A program made the position numbers and the translations under genes. The notes under the pieces were generated by a model. It did not search any database. It was not told the DNA's origin and saw only the letters and a program-made list of their open reading frames with translations. Shown in pieces: positions 25,468-34,718 of a stretch of 64,000 bases of DNA. Positions within the stretch are counted from its first letter, which is position 1. Each line of letters begins with the position of its first letter. Source of the DNA: Thalassotalea profundi (GTDB taxonomy: Bacteria > Pseudomonadota > Gammaproteobacteria > Enterobacterales > Alteromonadaceae); contig NZ_BNAH01000008.1 of assembly GCF_014653195.1 (NCBI RefSeq), positions 1-64,000 on the forward strand, given 5' to 3'.

Positions 25468-26349
25468 ATGTATCATTATTTTTTTACCTATACAAAAACG
25501 TTGTTATTAGCTGTTGTATTTTTTTTATCATTGAGTAAGCAGGCAGGTGCTGAGCAGTTAAATAGTCAACAGCATTTACCACGTATTATTGCTTTAGCGC
25601 CACACATTGTTGAAATGTTATATGAAGTAGGGGCAGGAGATTTAATTATTGGTACGACTGATCATGCTGATTTTCCCGAACAAGCGAAGGAAATTCCACG
25701 TGTGGGAAATTATGCGAAATTAAGTATTGAGCAGATTTTATCACTTGATCCTGATGTGATTATTGCATGGCGCACAGGGAATCCGAGTGACGATTTAGCG
25801 CGACTAGAAAAAATGGGGATTAAAATTGTTTACTCTGAACCTGAGTACCTTGAAGATGTTGCGAGAGAGATTCAAATATTTGCCAAAATCGCAGGTGCAG
25901 AGCGGCAAGGGAAAGTGGTTGCTGATTCATACTTAAAAAAATTAGCGAAAATTAGAGCGCAATATCAGTATAAATCACCAATTAAAGTGTTTTTTGAAAT
26001 GTGGTCTCGCCCATTAACAACGGTGGCTAATAATGCTTGGCCACAACAACAACTTGCTATTTGTGCTGGAGAGAACCCTTTCATTCAAAGCGCAACGGAT
26101 TATCCACAAATTAATGTTGAGTTAGTGGTCTTAAAATCACCTGAAATTATTATTCAACCAACGAGTGAAGGTCACAATAATAGTGACACAGTAAATTGGC
26201 GACAGTGGCCAACTATACCTGCGGTGAAAACTAATGCATTTATAACGCCTAACGCCGATAAAATGTATAGAATGACATCGCGTGTATTAGATGAACTCAC
26301 TTTACTATGTCAGAGCATAGATCAATATCGAAAGGGAAAAGTTGAGTGA
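25468..26349 (+). CDS. btuF: Periplasmic cobalamin-binding protein BtuF
   Basis: Substrate-binding protein of the B12 importer, 293 aa. ATG 25468 gives a clear signal peptide (about 1-28, ending QAGA-EQL) and starts 4 bases after btuR. The mature part has the type III binding-protein (helical backbone) pattern: PRIIALAPHIVEMLYEVGAG, then IGTTDHADFP and PEYLEDVAREIQIFAKI. The conserved Glu residues that dock to BtuC are likely those in the two lobes. It closes the nine-gene operon, giving BtuCDF at its two ends with the salvage enzymes between. Confidence 0.88.
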   Translation: MYHYFFTYTKTLLLAVVFFLSLSKQAGAEQLNSQQHLPRIIALAPHIVEMLYEVGAGDLIIGTTDHADFPEQAKEIPRVGNYAKLSIEQILSLDPDVIIAWRTGNPSDDLARLEKMGIKIVYSEPEYLEDVAREIQIFAKIAGAERQGKVVADSYLKKLAKIRAQYQYKSPIKVFFEMWSRPLTTVANNAWPQQQLAICAGENPFIQSATDYPQINVELVVLKSPEIIIQPTSEGHNNSDTVNWRQWPTIPAVKTNAFITPNADKMYRMTSRVLDELTLLCQSIDQYRKGKVE

Positions 26350-26441
26350 TTCTTCATATTTATGTATAGAATTTGTACATTAATACGACTATAGTGTGTT
26401 AACAATAAAAACTATAACGAAGCGATTGAGTCGATGTAATT

Positions 26442-27626
26442 ATGGATCATCAACTTATTTCAGGGATCACCTATTTATTTGTTGCACTAATCATTGGTGT
26501 AATAGCCACGTTATTTTTCTTACTCAATCCTTTAAAGTCTGATGAAAATCAGCAAATATCTATTCGTTATTTTACGTTATTATTTTTATCAAATTCTTGT
26601 TTTTATGTCGCACTATTAGTAACACCATTTGTTTCACATTTATTGTCGATAATATTAGCGAATACCTTTTTCACGCTTGCATTACATAGCTTACGATTTG
26701 GCTTGCGTTGGCGTGCTAATGTTACTAATAATCATTTATATCAGGATGCATATTTTTGGGTAAATTTAATTCTCATTCTTTTCTTAAATGTGTGGCTTTT
26801 TTATATCTTTGAAAATAGTTTTGAAATACGCCAAGTGGTTAGCTCAATAAACTTATTGTTAATCTATATTATCGCGATAAAGTATATTTTTATTGATAAA
26901 TCTCATCCCTCATCGGGAGAGAAAAAATTTCAACGCATATTGTATGTATTAATCCCCTTACCATTTTTTGTCATTGTGCCCAATTTTTTATTTACCGATG
27001 ACTTTTTGAATCAATCACTTAATTTTGTTTGGATGATCATACAAACGATCATCTTATTTGGTAGCTTAATGTTACTGTTATTTTCTGATGTTATTGATAT
27101 GCATTATAGAAATTCGATAACTGATTCGCTAAGTGGATTATTTAATCGTCGACATTTTATGGAGCAGGCAAGTGTCATGATTAGTTCAGCAAACCGTCAT
27201 CGATTTCCAATGTCTATAATTCTTTGTGATATAGATCAATTTAAACAAGTCAATGATAGTTATGGGCATAATGCTGGAGACAAAGTGATTGTTGCATTTG
27301 CACAAGCACTGCAATCTCAAGCGAGGGAAGAAGATGTTGTGGCTCGTTTTGGCGGTGAAGAATTTATTGTGTTATTACCTCAAACAGATGCCGAAGGCGC
27401 CGTGATTTCAGCAGAAAGAATGCGTACTACCGCTGAAAATATTGTCGTATCAACAGGAAAAGCAATACTTAACTTTACGGTAAGTTTCGGCGTTGCAACG
27501 TTTGATAATTCAATTAATATTGAAGCGAATATAAAGCATGCAGATGAAGCTTTGTATTTAGCTAAAAAGGCAGGACGTAATCAAGTAAAAATGTATAGTG
27601 AAAATTCACAGGATTCAAATATATAA
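26442..27626 (+). CDS. Membrane diguanylate cyclase (GGEEF)
   Basis: A 394-aa protein with about 6-7 N-terminal membrane helices (residues 8-215) and a C-terminal GGDEF domain (about 220-385). The active-site motif GGEEF is intact at 304-308, and the inhibitory c-di-GMP site RxxD (REED, 295-298) is five residues upstream, so it should make c-di-GMP with feedback control. No extracellular sensor domain is seen; the helical bundle may be the sensor. It starts 92 bases after btuF and is probably a separate unit, perhaps with the small lipoprotein that follows. Confidence 0.92.
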   Translation: MDHQLISGITYLFVALIIGVIATLFFLLNPLKSDENQQISIRYFTLLFLSNSCFYVALLVTPFVSHLLSIILANTFFTLALHSLRFGLRWRANVTNNHLYQDAYFWVNLILILFLNVWLFYIFENSFEIRQVVSSINLLLIYIIAIKYIFIDKSHPSSGEKKFQRILYVLIPLPFFVIVPNFLFTDDFLNQSLNFVWMIIQTIILFGSLMLLLFSDVIDMHYRNSITDSLSGLFNRRHFMEQASVMISSANRHRFPMSIILCDIDQFKQVNDSYGHNAGDKVIVAFAQALQSQAREEDVVARFGGEEFIVLLPQTDAEGAVISAERMRTTAENIVVSTGKAILNFTVSFGVATFDNSINIEANIKHADEALYLAKKAGRNQVKMYSENSQDSNI

Positions 27627-27667
27627 GTTATACTCATACTTTACTTGTTTAGATGTTAAGGTACTTT

Positions 27668-28006
27668 ATGCGCTTGCTGTTTTGGTTAACTTTCGTTGTT
27701 TTAACCGCTAGTTGTGCCCAGCTTACCAACCAAGAGAATTTAAGCGAATGGGACTTTGATCATCAAGTACGGTTTCAACAAAATCAACTGACGGAAAATA
27801 GCTACGCTATTACAGTACTGCGTCACAATGATACTCATTTTGCACAGCTTGCCACTTTTTTATTGAGGCATGCTTATAATTTGTGTCAAGGGTATGATTA
27901 TTCTTTAAAGATAATTGATGGTGTAGAAACGTTTGATGACAAAAAAGCCCGTCCAAATTGGATCCCTCCGTCTCTTTCTGCAAAAGTTGAGTGTGCGGTA
28001 GAATAA
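27668..28006 (+). CDS. Small lipoprotein of unknown function
   Basis: A 112-aa lipoprotein. ATG 27668 is chosen because AAGG precedes it at the right distance; an ATG at 27653 is possible. The signal is MRLLFWLTFVVLTASC with a lipobox (LTASC) and lipidated C16. The mature domain has alternating strands and helices with two Cys (LCQGYDYS and KVECAVE) that could form a disulphide. It resembles small DUF-type envelope proteins, but I cannot name the family. It lies 41 bases after the diguanylate cyclase, so it may be co-transcribed. Confidence 0.7.
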   Translation: MRLLFWLTFVVLTASCAQLTNQENLSEWDFDHQVRFQQNQLTENSYAITVLRHNDTHFAQLATFLLRHAYNLCQGYDYSLKIIDGVETFDDKKARPNWIPPSLSAKVECAVE

Positions 28007-28170
28007 GCTATCTTTATACTAATCAGTAAAATATGTGGCTGCTAGTTAAAGTGGCTGGTTAACCAGATTTCGTTAGTTAATAGTATGAATTTTAAATGGT
28101 ATTCATATTAATTATAATGGCTATAGATTTGGTGATTATACGATTGATTTAAATGCTTTTACGCATCACG

Positions 28171-28176
28171 TATAAT
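28171..28176 (+). promoter_or_regulatory. Possible -10 element of acnB
   Basis: TATAAT sits 75 bases before the acnB start. The corresponding -35 (TTTAAA, 17 bases upstream) is weak, which would suit activator control. A 12-bp palindrome, CTGGTTAACCAG, lies further up at 28055-28066. Confidence 0.4.
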
Positions 28177-28251
28177 TAGGCAAAATTTTCTAATCAAAGT
28201 TGATGTTAAGTTGCTGACTTAATATCGCTATCAATCACAGGGGTGAACGCC

Positions 28252-30843
28252 GTGCTTCAAGAATATCGTAATCACGTTGCAGAACGTGCAGCTGAAGGTA
28301 TCGTACCTAAAGCTTTAGATGCTGAACAAACTGCAGCTTTAGTTGAGTTAGTTAAGAACCCACCCGCGGGTGAAGAAGAATTTTTACTAGACTTGTTAAC
28401 CAATCGTGTTCCTGCAGGTGTTGATGATGCGGCTTATGTTAAAGCTGGATTTTTAGCTGCTATTACAAAAGGAGAAGCTAAGTCTCCTATTTTAAATGCA
28501 GAAAAAGCCACAGAATTATTAGGCACTATGCTTGGTGGTTATAACATTCAGCCGATGATTGACCTTTTAGATGATAGCGCATTATCTTCAATTGCTGCTA
28601 AAGGTTTGTCTCACACATTATTAATGTTTGATGCTTTTCATGATGTTCAAGAGAAAGCTGAAGCTGGTAATGCGGCTGCAAAACAAGTAATGCAGTCTTG
28701 GGCCGATGCAGAATGGTTTACATCAAAAGAAAAAGTTGCTGAAAAAATTACCGTCAAAGTATTTAAAGTAACAGGTGAAACCAATACGGATGATTTATCT
28801 CCAGCACCTGATGCTTGGTCTCGTCCTGATATTCCATTACACGCTAAAGCAATGCTTAAAATTGAACGCGAGGGTATTATCCCTGATGAAGATAGCGTTG
28901 TCGGTCCTATTAAACAAATAGAAGAATTACAAAAAGACGGTATCCCACTAGCTTATGTAGGTGATGTTGTTGGTACTGGCTCTTCACGTAAGTCAGCGAC
29001 TAACTCAGTATTATGGTATATGGGACATGATATTCCTTGTATCCCTAATAAGCGTAGTGGTGGGGTTTGTTTAGGCGGTAAAATTGCTCCTATTTTTTAT
29101 AACACTATGGAAGACTCAGGTGCCTTACCGATTGAATTAGATGTTCAAAAAATGAATATGGGTGATGTGATTGACATTTATCCATACGAAGGTGTTGTTA
29201 AAAATGCTTCAGGTGAAGTGATTTCAACATTTAAATTAAGCCCAGTATTACTAGATGAAGTTCGCGCAGGCGGACGTATTCCGTTAATTATTGGTCGTGG
29301 TTTAACAGGTAGAGCGCGTGAAGCGTTAGGTTTGCCTGCTACAGATTTATTTGCTACCCCTGTTAACCCTACATCATCAACTAAAGGCTATACATTAGCA
29401 CAGAAAATGGTGGGTAAAGCGTGTGGTGTTGAAGGAGTGCGTCCTGGGCAGTATTGTGAACCTAAAATGACAACGGTTGGCTCACAAGATACAACAGGAC
29501 CAATGACACGTGATGAACTTAAAGATCTTGCATGTTTAGGTTTTTCTGCCGATTTAACTATGCAGTCTTTCTGTCATACTTCTGCTTACCCTAAGCCAGT
29601 TGATGTGATTACTCATCACACTTTACCTGATTTTATTATGAATCGTGGCGGTGTTTCGTTACGTCCAGGTGATGGTATTATTCACTCTTGGTTAAACCGC
29701 ATGTTATTGCCTGATACAGTTGGTACAGGTGGTGACTCTCATACACGTTTTCCATTAGGTATTTCGTTCCCTGCAGGCTCAGGCTTAGTCGCATTTGCTG
29801 CTGCAACAGGGGTGATGCCACTTGATATGCCAGAATCTGTTTTAGTTCGCTTTAAAGGTGAAATGCAGCCAGGTATTACATTACGTGATTTAGTTCATGC
29901 TATCCCTTACTATGGTATTAAAAATGGTTTATTAACCGTTGAAAAAGCAGGGAAAATCAATGAGTTTTCAGGTCGTGTACTCGAAATTGAAGGTCTTAAA
30001 GGCTTAACAATCGAGCAAATGTTTGAGTTGTCTGATGCTTCAGCTGAACGTTCAGCTGCAGGTTGTGCAATTAAAGTTGAAGAAGAAGCGGTAGCTGAAT
30101 ATCTGCAATCTAACGTAGTTATGCTTAAGTGGATGATCAGTGAAGGTTATGGCGATGTACGTACTATTGAGCGTCGCATTAAAGCAATGGAAGAATGGTT
30201 AGCAAATCCATCGTTAATGGAAGCTGATGCCGACGCAGAATATGCACACGTCATTGAAATTGACTTAGCTGATATTAAAGAACCAATTGTTTGTTGTCCT
30301 AACGACCCTGATGATGCAAAATTATTATCAGATGTTGCTGGTACCGCTATTGATGAAGTGTTTATTGGTTCTTGTATGACTAACATTGGACATTTCCGTG
30401 CAGCAGGTAAATTGATTGAGAAATTTAATGGTACATTACCTACACGTTTATGGGTTGCTCCACCGACTAAGATGGATAGAGATCAATTAACGGATGAAGG
30501 GTATTACAGTATTTATGGTAAAGCTGGTGCACGTATGGAAACTCCTGGTTGTTCACTATGTATGGGTAACCAAGCTCGTGTAGCTGCTAAGTCAACTGTA
30601 TTGTCTACGTCTACACGTAACTTCCCTAATCGCTTAGGTGCAGGAGCAAATGTTTATTTAACTTCAGCAGAATTAGCAGGCGTTGGTGCTATTTTAGGTA
30701 AGTTACCGACAGTTGAAGAGTATATGAACTATGCTAAGCAAATTGATGCAACAGCAGCTGATACTTATCGTTACTTAAACTTCCATAAAATGGATGCTTA
30801 TAAGAAGAAAGCAGATAGTGTAATTATGCAACAACCAGCATAA
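28252..30843 (+). CDS. acnB: Aconitate hydratase B
   Basis: TCA-cycle enzyme interconverting citrate and isocitrate through a 4Fe-4S cluster; also 2-methylisocitrate dehydratase. It is closely similar throughout to E. coli AcnB as I remember it, including [24 protein letters not shown], the swivel domain ([18 protein letters not shown]) and the cluster Cys in GSCMTNIGH (about 708) and CSLCMGN (about 767-773). 863 aa. GTG 28252 is preferred because AGGGG lies 8 bases upstream and the family begins ML-EYR. Followed by a terminator at 30862-30891. A yacL homologue, next to acnB in E. coli, lies further on at 38928. Confidence 0.97.
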   Translation: MLQEYRNHVAERAAEGIVPKALDAEQTAALVELVKNPPAGEEEFLLDLLTNRVPAGVDDAAYVKAGFLAAITKGEAKSPILNAEKATELLGTMLGGYNIQPMIDLLDDSALSSIAAKGLSHTLLMFDAFHDVQEKAEAGNAAAKQVMQSWADAEWFTSKEKVAEKITVKVFKVTGETNTDDLSPAPDAWSRPDIPLHAKAMLKIEREGIIPDEDSVVGPIKQIEELQKDGIPLAYVGDVVGTGSSRKSATNSVLWYMGHDIPCIPNKRSGGVCLGGKIAPIFYNTMEDSGALPIELDVQKMNMGDVIDIYPYEGVVKNASGEVISTFKLSPVLLDEVRAGGRIPLIIGRGLTGRAREALGLPATDLFATPVNPTSSTKGYTLAQKMVGKACGVEGVRPGQYCEPKMTTVGSQDTTGPMTRDELKDLACLGFSADLTMQSFCHTSAYPKPVDVITHHTLPDFIMNRGGVSLRPGDGIIHSWLNRMLLPDTVGTGGDSHTRFPLGISFPAGSGLVAFAAATGVMPLDMPESVLVRFKGEMQPGITLRDLVHAIPYYGIKNGLLTVEKAGKINEFSGRVLEIEGLKGLTIEQMFELSDASAERSAAGCAIKVEEEAVAEYLQSNVVMLKWMISEGYGDVRTIERRIKAMEEWLANPSLMEADADAEYAHVIEIDLADIKEPIVCCPNDPDDAKLLSDVAGTAIDEVFIGSCMTNIGHFRAAGKLIEKFNGTLPTRLWVAPPTKMDRDQLTDEGYYSIYGKAGARMETPGCSLCMGNQARVAAKSTVLSTSTRNFPNRLGAGANVYLTSAELAGVGAILGKLPTVEEYMNYAKQIDATAADTYRYLNFHKMDAYKKKADSVIMQQPA

Positions 30844-30861
30844 TACTTTATTTGATATAAC

Positions 30862-30891
30862 AAAAAGCATTGCTAAGGCAATGCTTTTTTT
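30862..30891 (+). terminator. Terminator after acnB
   Basis: Stem AAAAGCATTGC / GCAATGCTTTT with loop TAAG and a T-run. It lies between convergent acnB and ubiT and probably serves both. Confidence 0.9.
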
Positions 30892-30912
30892 ATGTCTGTT
30901 GGAGTATAACGT

Positions 30913-31455
30913 TTAATTGCTCAATACTTTATATTTTTGGAATAACTGCTTAATTATATAAGGAAAAGAGCTTCGATCTAAGTCATCTAAAAAATTTTTA
31001 ATCTCTAAGCCTAATTCGGTATCACCAGTGATTAGTAATTTTCGTTGAAAGAAGAGTGTGTCAGGGTCAACAGTTTGCCCCATTAATTGTAATAAGCTGA
31101 CACTATGCGCCTCAAAAGCAACGTCTTCGGCTTGAGCCTGATGTAAAGTCACTTTGCATTGTTGAATATTCATTGCTTCATTAACTGTTATAAAGCAATG
31201 ATAATTTACATCAGTGATCGTTATCTTTAACCATTTGTTGAGCAGAAAATTTAATTCTTCATCTGCTAGCTCAACCTTAAAAAAATGATTAATTGTCCAA
31301 GTTAACGCTTTCTCTTGTGCGGCCTTAGGTAATAGTGAAAATGGTAGTAATGCTTGTTTAGGTGCATATTCTAGTCCTCGCTTAAGAGTTTTATCTGCTT
31401 TTTCTTTGAGACAGTGGACTAATGGCAGAGATATATCGGACAAGCTTATGGCCAT
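30913..31455 (-). CDS. ubiT: Ubiquinone biosynthesis accessory factor UbiT (SCP2 domain)
   Basis: A 180-aa SCP2-type lipid-binding protein. The SCP2 fold spans about residues 45-150, and the C-terminal DRSSFPYIIKQL region matches YhbT/UbiT. In E. coli UbiT binds ubiquinone intermediates and is needed for oxygen-independent ubiquinone synthesis together with UbiU and UbiV. Here it is divergent from ubiU, as in E. coli, which makes the assignment firm. The 138-base divergent space holds a candidate FNR site. Confidence 0.88.
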   Translation of the reverse strand: MAISLSDISLPLVHCLKEKADKTLKRGLEYAPKQALLPFSLLPKAAQEKALTWTINHFFKVELADEELNFLLNKWLKITITDVNYHCFITVNEAMNIQQCKVTLHQAQAEDVAFEAHSVSLLQLMGQTVDPDTLFFQRKLLITGDTELGLEIKNFLDDLDRSSFPYIIKQLFQKYKVLSN

Positions 31456-31517
31456 ATTGTTAATTCATTTTTTATTATTGATAGCCAATATTGTCTATCG
31501 AATATTAACTACTGGCT

Positions 31518-31531
31518 TTGCGCAAGATCAA
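31518..31531 (+). promoter_or_regulatory. Candidate FNR site in the ubiT-ubiU space
   Basis: TTGCG-CAAG-ATCAA: the right half-site matches the FNR consensus (TTGAT-N4-ATCAA) fully, the left half in three of five. In E. coli the ubiUV genes are activated by FNR. It lies about 76 bases before the ubiU start. Confidence 0.4.
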
Positions 31532-31593
31532 TAAAGTGGTCTAACAATTTAACTACCATAGCCTGCACTATATTGAATGGTTAAGGAATGGTT

Positions 31594-32586
31594 GTGGAAT
31601 TACTGTGTCCAGCGGGAAATTTATCTTCATTAAAAACAGCATTAGTGCACGGTGCAGACGCTGTTTATATTGGATTGAAAAACGCAACGAACGCTCGGCA
31701 TTTTGCAGGGCTTAATTTTACTGATAAAAAACTAACACAAGCAGTAGAGTTAGTGAAAGCCAGTGGTAAAAAACTTCATTTAGCTATTAATACCTTTGCT
31801 GACGCTGACAATTGGCAGTGCTGGCAAAAAACGGTTGATTTAGCCGCATCTCTAAATATTGATGCACTCATTATTTCTGATCTTTCAGTGCTTGCCTACG
31901 CATCAGATAATTATCCAGAGCTTGAATTACATTTATCAGTGCAAGCATCAGCTACAAATAGCGAAGCTATTAATTATTATCAGCAAAATTTTAATGTCAA
32001 AAGAGTGGTATTGCCGCGAGTATTATCTATTCATCAGGTTAAGCAATTGGTACGTACTACTTCAGTTGAACTAGAAGTTTTCGCTTTTGGTAGTTTGTGC
32101 ATTATGGCGGAAGGGCGTTGTCATTTGTCATCATATTTAACGGGAGAATCTCCTAACATGAATGGCGTTTGCTCTCCGGCTAAACACGTGCGTTGGCAAG
32201 AGACGACTTCAGGGCTAGAGTCGCGTTTAAATGATATCTTAATTGATGTATATCAGCCTGATGAGTCAGCGGGATATCCGACCTTGTGTAAAGGACGCTT
32301 TGAAGTTGGAGATGATAAATATCATGTATTAGAAGAGCCAACGAGTTTAAATTCTATGGAGTTGTTACCTGAATTAATAACAATGGGGATTGCTGCGATC
32401 AAAATAGAAGGTCGTCAGCGTAGTAACGCTTATGTTAAATCGGTTACTCATACTTGGCGTCAGGCGATAGATCGATGTAAAAGCAGTAATGAATTTTCAA
32501 TAGAGCCTCAATGGGCCAATGAGCTTGACAAGTTATCGGAAGGCTCTCAAACCACCTTAGGCGCTTATCATAAAAAATGGCAGTAA
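31594..32586 (+). CDS. ubiU: Anaerobic ubiquinone hydroxylase subunit UbiU (U32 family)
   Basis: U32-family 4Fe-4S protein that with UbiV hydroxylates the ubiquinone ring without oxygen. With the GTG start at 31594 (Shine-Dalgarno TAAGGA, 6-base spacing) the protein is 330 aa and begins MELLCPAGNLSSLK. The cluster Cys fall at C169, C176, C193 and C232, the same numbers I recall for the E. coli protein, which supports this start. Conserved core: NARHFAGLNF, FAFGSLCIMAEGRCHLSSYL and KIEGRQRSNAYVK. The downstream ubiV follows after 224 bases, a wider gap than in E. coli. Confidence 0.94.
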   Translation: MELLCPAGNLSSLKTALVHGADAVYIGLKNATNARHFAGLNFTDKKLTQAVELVKASGKKLHLAINTFADADNWQCWQKTVDLAASLNIDALIISDLSVLAYASDNYPELELHLSVQASATNSEAINYYQQNFNVKRVVLPRVLSIHQVKQLVRTTSVELEVFAFGSLCIMAEGRCHLSSYLTGESPNMNGVCSPAKHVRWQETTSGLESRLNDILIDVYQPDESAGYPTLCKGRFEVGDDKYHVLEEPTSLNSMELLPELITMGIAAIKIEGRQRSNAYVKSVTHTWRQAIDRCKSSNEFSIEPQWANELDKLSEGSQTTLGAYHKKWQ

Positions 32587-32810
32587 ATACCTTTTAATTA
32601 AATTATTGCTTACTTGTGCTGGATAACATAGACCATGGCGGCGTTGCGTTCAAATTCAATAGTTTGTTATTGATTAATTGAGTATCTCGTTTACGTGGCT
32701 GCAAATACTTTAGGTTATATATGGAACTCATAACCTGGGTCCTGTTGTGCTTTTCCTGCGCACAATAAGATCACAATGTTAATGCAACAAGGATAACGAG
32801 AGGAAATTTG

Positions 32811-33677
32811 ATGAAATACGCATTAGGGCCAGTATTATATTTTTGGCCTAAACAAACCATGATGAACTTCTATCAACAAGCAGCTAAAAGTGATGCAGAT
32901 CTCATTTATTTAGGGGAAACTGTTTGTTCAAAGCGCCGAGAATTACGTTCAAAAGATTACTTATCTATTGCCAAAGAGTTGTCTAGCATGGGTAAACAAG
33001 TGGTATTGTCGACTATGGTATTACTTGAAGCACCATCAGAAATTAATGAACTTAAGCGTTATTGTGAAAATGGTGACTTTTTAGTTGAGGCTAACGATAT
33101 GGCTGCCGTACAGTTATTATCACAAGCGAAAGTTCCTTTCGTTGCTGGCAGCGCATTAAATATTTATAACCATCAAACGCTTAAATTATTAAGTAAACAG
33201 GGAATGATTCGTTGGTGCATTCCTGTCGAATTATCAAAAGATAAATTGCATGCAATTGTTGAGCAGTGCAAAAAGATAGGTATTCGACATAATTTTGAAA
33301 TTGAAGTTGTTGGTTATGGGCATTTACCTTTAGCATATTCAGCCCGTTGTTTTACAGCACGCTCAGAAAATAGAACGAAAGACGAATGCGGCTATTGCTG
33401 TATTAATTATCCTCAAGGGCGTTTAACTAAAAGCCAAGAAGGGGAAGACCTATTTGTACTCAATGGTATTCAAACTATGTCAGGAGATTGCTACAACCTG
33501 AGTTCGGAGCAAGCACAAATGCACGATTTGATTGATATTTTTAGGGTCAGTCCTGAAAGTGACGAAGCATTTGATGTTATTGCTAAATTAAAGCAAAAAC
33601 AAACCATCACTAAAATGAGCAATCATACAAACGGTTATTGGCATCAAATTGCGGGTATTAAAACAGTTAACGTTTAA
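32811..33677 (+). CDS. ubiV: Anaerobic ubiquinone hydroxylase subunit UbiV (U32 family)
   Basis: Partner of UbiU. 288 aa from ATG 32811 (Shine-Dalgarno AGAGGA). The four likely 4Fe-4S ligands are C39 (LGETVCSKRREL), then the Cys of SARCFTARSEN and the pair in DECGYCCINYPQGR. The order and spacing match the E. coli enzyme. Together with UbiT this gives the complete set for ubiquinone synthesis under anoxia, next to molybdenum-cofactor genes, and so suggests anaerobic respiration with a quinone-dependent Mo enzyme. It converges on moeB with 5 bases between the stops. Confidence 0.93.
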   Translation: MKYALGPVLYFWPKQTMMNFYQQAAKSDADLIYLGETVCSKRRELRSKDYLSIAKELSSMGKQVVLSTMVLLEAPSEINELKRYCENGDFLVEANDMAAVQLLSQAKVPFVAGSALNIYNHQTLKLLSKQGMIRWCIPVELSKDKLHAIVEQCKKIGIRHNFEIEVVGYGHLPLAYSARCFTARSENRTKDECGYCCINYPQGRLTKSQEGEDLFVLNGIQTMSGDCYNLSSEQAQMHDLIDIFRVSPESDEAFDVIAKLKQKQTITKMSNHTNGYWHQIAGIKTVNV

Positions 33678-33682
33678 AATTT

Positions 33683-34450
33683 TCATTCACTTATAAAAGG
33701 TATTTCACCACAAACGGAACATTGTGGTGATTTTAGGATACTAAAAGTATTTATGCTCATATCACTGGCATCGAGTAGCATTAATTTACCAATAAGGGGC
33801 TGACCTATTCCTGCTAACACTTTAATTGCTTCACATGCCTGCATATTACCAACGATACCTACTACCGGAGATAATACACCCGCTTCCACACAAGTGAGTA
33901 TTTGCTCACCAAAGTGCTGACTTAAACATTGATAACAAGGTGTTGTTGCTTGCATGTCATAAACGGAAACTTGGCCTTCCATACGAATTGCAGCACCTGA
34001 AACTAGTGTTTTCTTCAGTTGATAACATTGTAAGTTAAGCTCATTTCTTGTTATTAAGTTATCAGAGCAATCAATCACTATATCATGCTTGGTTATAACA
34101 TCAGCTAAGTGCTTGCCGGCAAGGCGTTGCTCTATGGTGTTAAGTCTTATTTCACTATTAATTGCACGCAAAGAAGCTTTTGCAGATAGACATTTACTTA
34201 ATCCAATACTGGCTTCATGGTGTAAAACTTGTCGTTGTAAGTTAGTAATATCGACAGTGTCATCGTCAACTAATGTAAGCTCCCCTATACCAGAAGCTGT
34301 TAAATATTGCGCAACTGCGCAACCTAAACCGCCAAGTCCAATAATTAATACTTTGCTGTTCCATAGTTTTTCTTGCCCATCAATATCCATGTCTTTAAGC
34401 ATAATATGACGGCTATAACGCATTAATTGTGAGTTAGATAATTCTTTCAT
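33683..34450 (-). CDS. moeB: Molybdopterin-synthase adenylyltransferase MoeB
   Basis: E1-like enzyme that adenylates the C terminus of MoaD in molybdopterin synthesis. 255 aa from ATG 34450 (MKELSNSQLMRYSRHIML, the family N terminus); an upstream ATG at 34498 has no better support. The ATP site GLGGLGC is near residue 35, followed by the conserved NLQRQ and DCSDN motifs. Two CxxC pairs (CYQCLSQ and CSVCGEI) bind structural zinc. ThiF and HesA are alternatives. With mobA and moeA within 4 kb, MoeB is the best reading. No moaD is in the window. Confidence 0.85.
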   Translation of the reverse strand: MKELSNSQLMRYSRHIMLKDMDIDGQEKLWNSKVLIIGLGGLGCAVAQYLTASGIGELTLVDDDTVDITNLQRQVLHHEASIGLSKCLSAKASLRAINSEIRLNTIEQRLAGKHLADVITKHDIVIDCSDNLITRNELNLQCYQLKKTLVSGAAIRMEGQVSVYDMQATTPCYQCLSQHFGEQILTCVEAGVLSPVVGIVGNMQACEAIKVLAGIGQPLIGKLMLLDASDMSINTFSILKSPQCSVCGEIPFISE

Positions 34451-34612
34451 AATGTTCAATGACGCTTTTTTAAATGGACTATTGAGTAAATAAGGCATTA
34501 TACAATAAATGGGCGCTGAACGATTAAAATAAGCAATAATGTTTGAAATATGGCTAGTAAAATTTGATCTAAATTAGGGTATTTTGAGTTATCAGCAGAC
34601 ATTTTCAATTAG

Positions 34613-34626
34613 TTGATATAGGTCAA
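34613..34626 (+). promoter_or_regulatory. FNR/DNR-type box upstream of the porin gene
   Basis: TTGAT-ATAG-GTCAA: one mismatch to the FNR consensus and identical in form to boxes used by FNR/DNR/EtrA-class regulators (TTGAT-N4-GTCAA). A -10-like TATAAA follows at 34658-34663. The centre lies about 99 bases before the porin ATG. Confidence 0.6.
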
Positions 34627-34718
34627 AACGAAAGTACTTTTTGAGGAATAAGGTGCGTATAAATTATAACAGCCACAATTAAAGTTGGCTGCAATGCACA
34701 TCTCTAAGGAGAGTTCTC

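Noticed and set aside
28055..28066. CTGGTTAACCAG palindrome as a FadR/GntR operator of acnB
   Set aside because: It is about 100 bases upstream of the likely -10 and only 12 bp; chance palindromes of this kind are common in AT-rich spacers.
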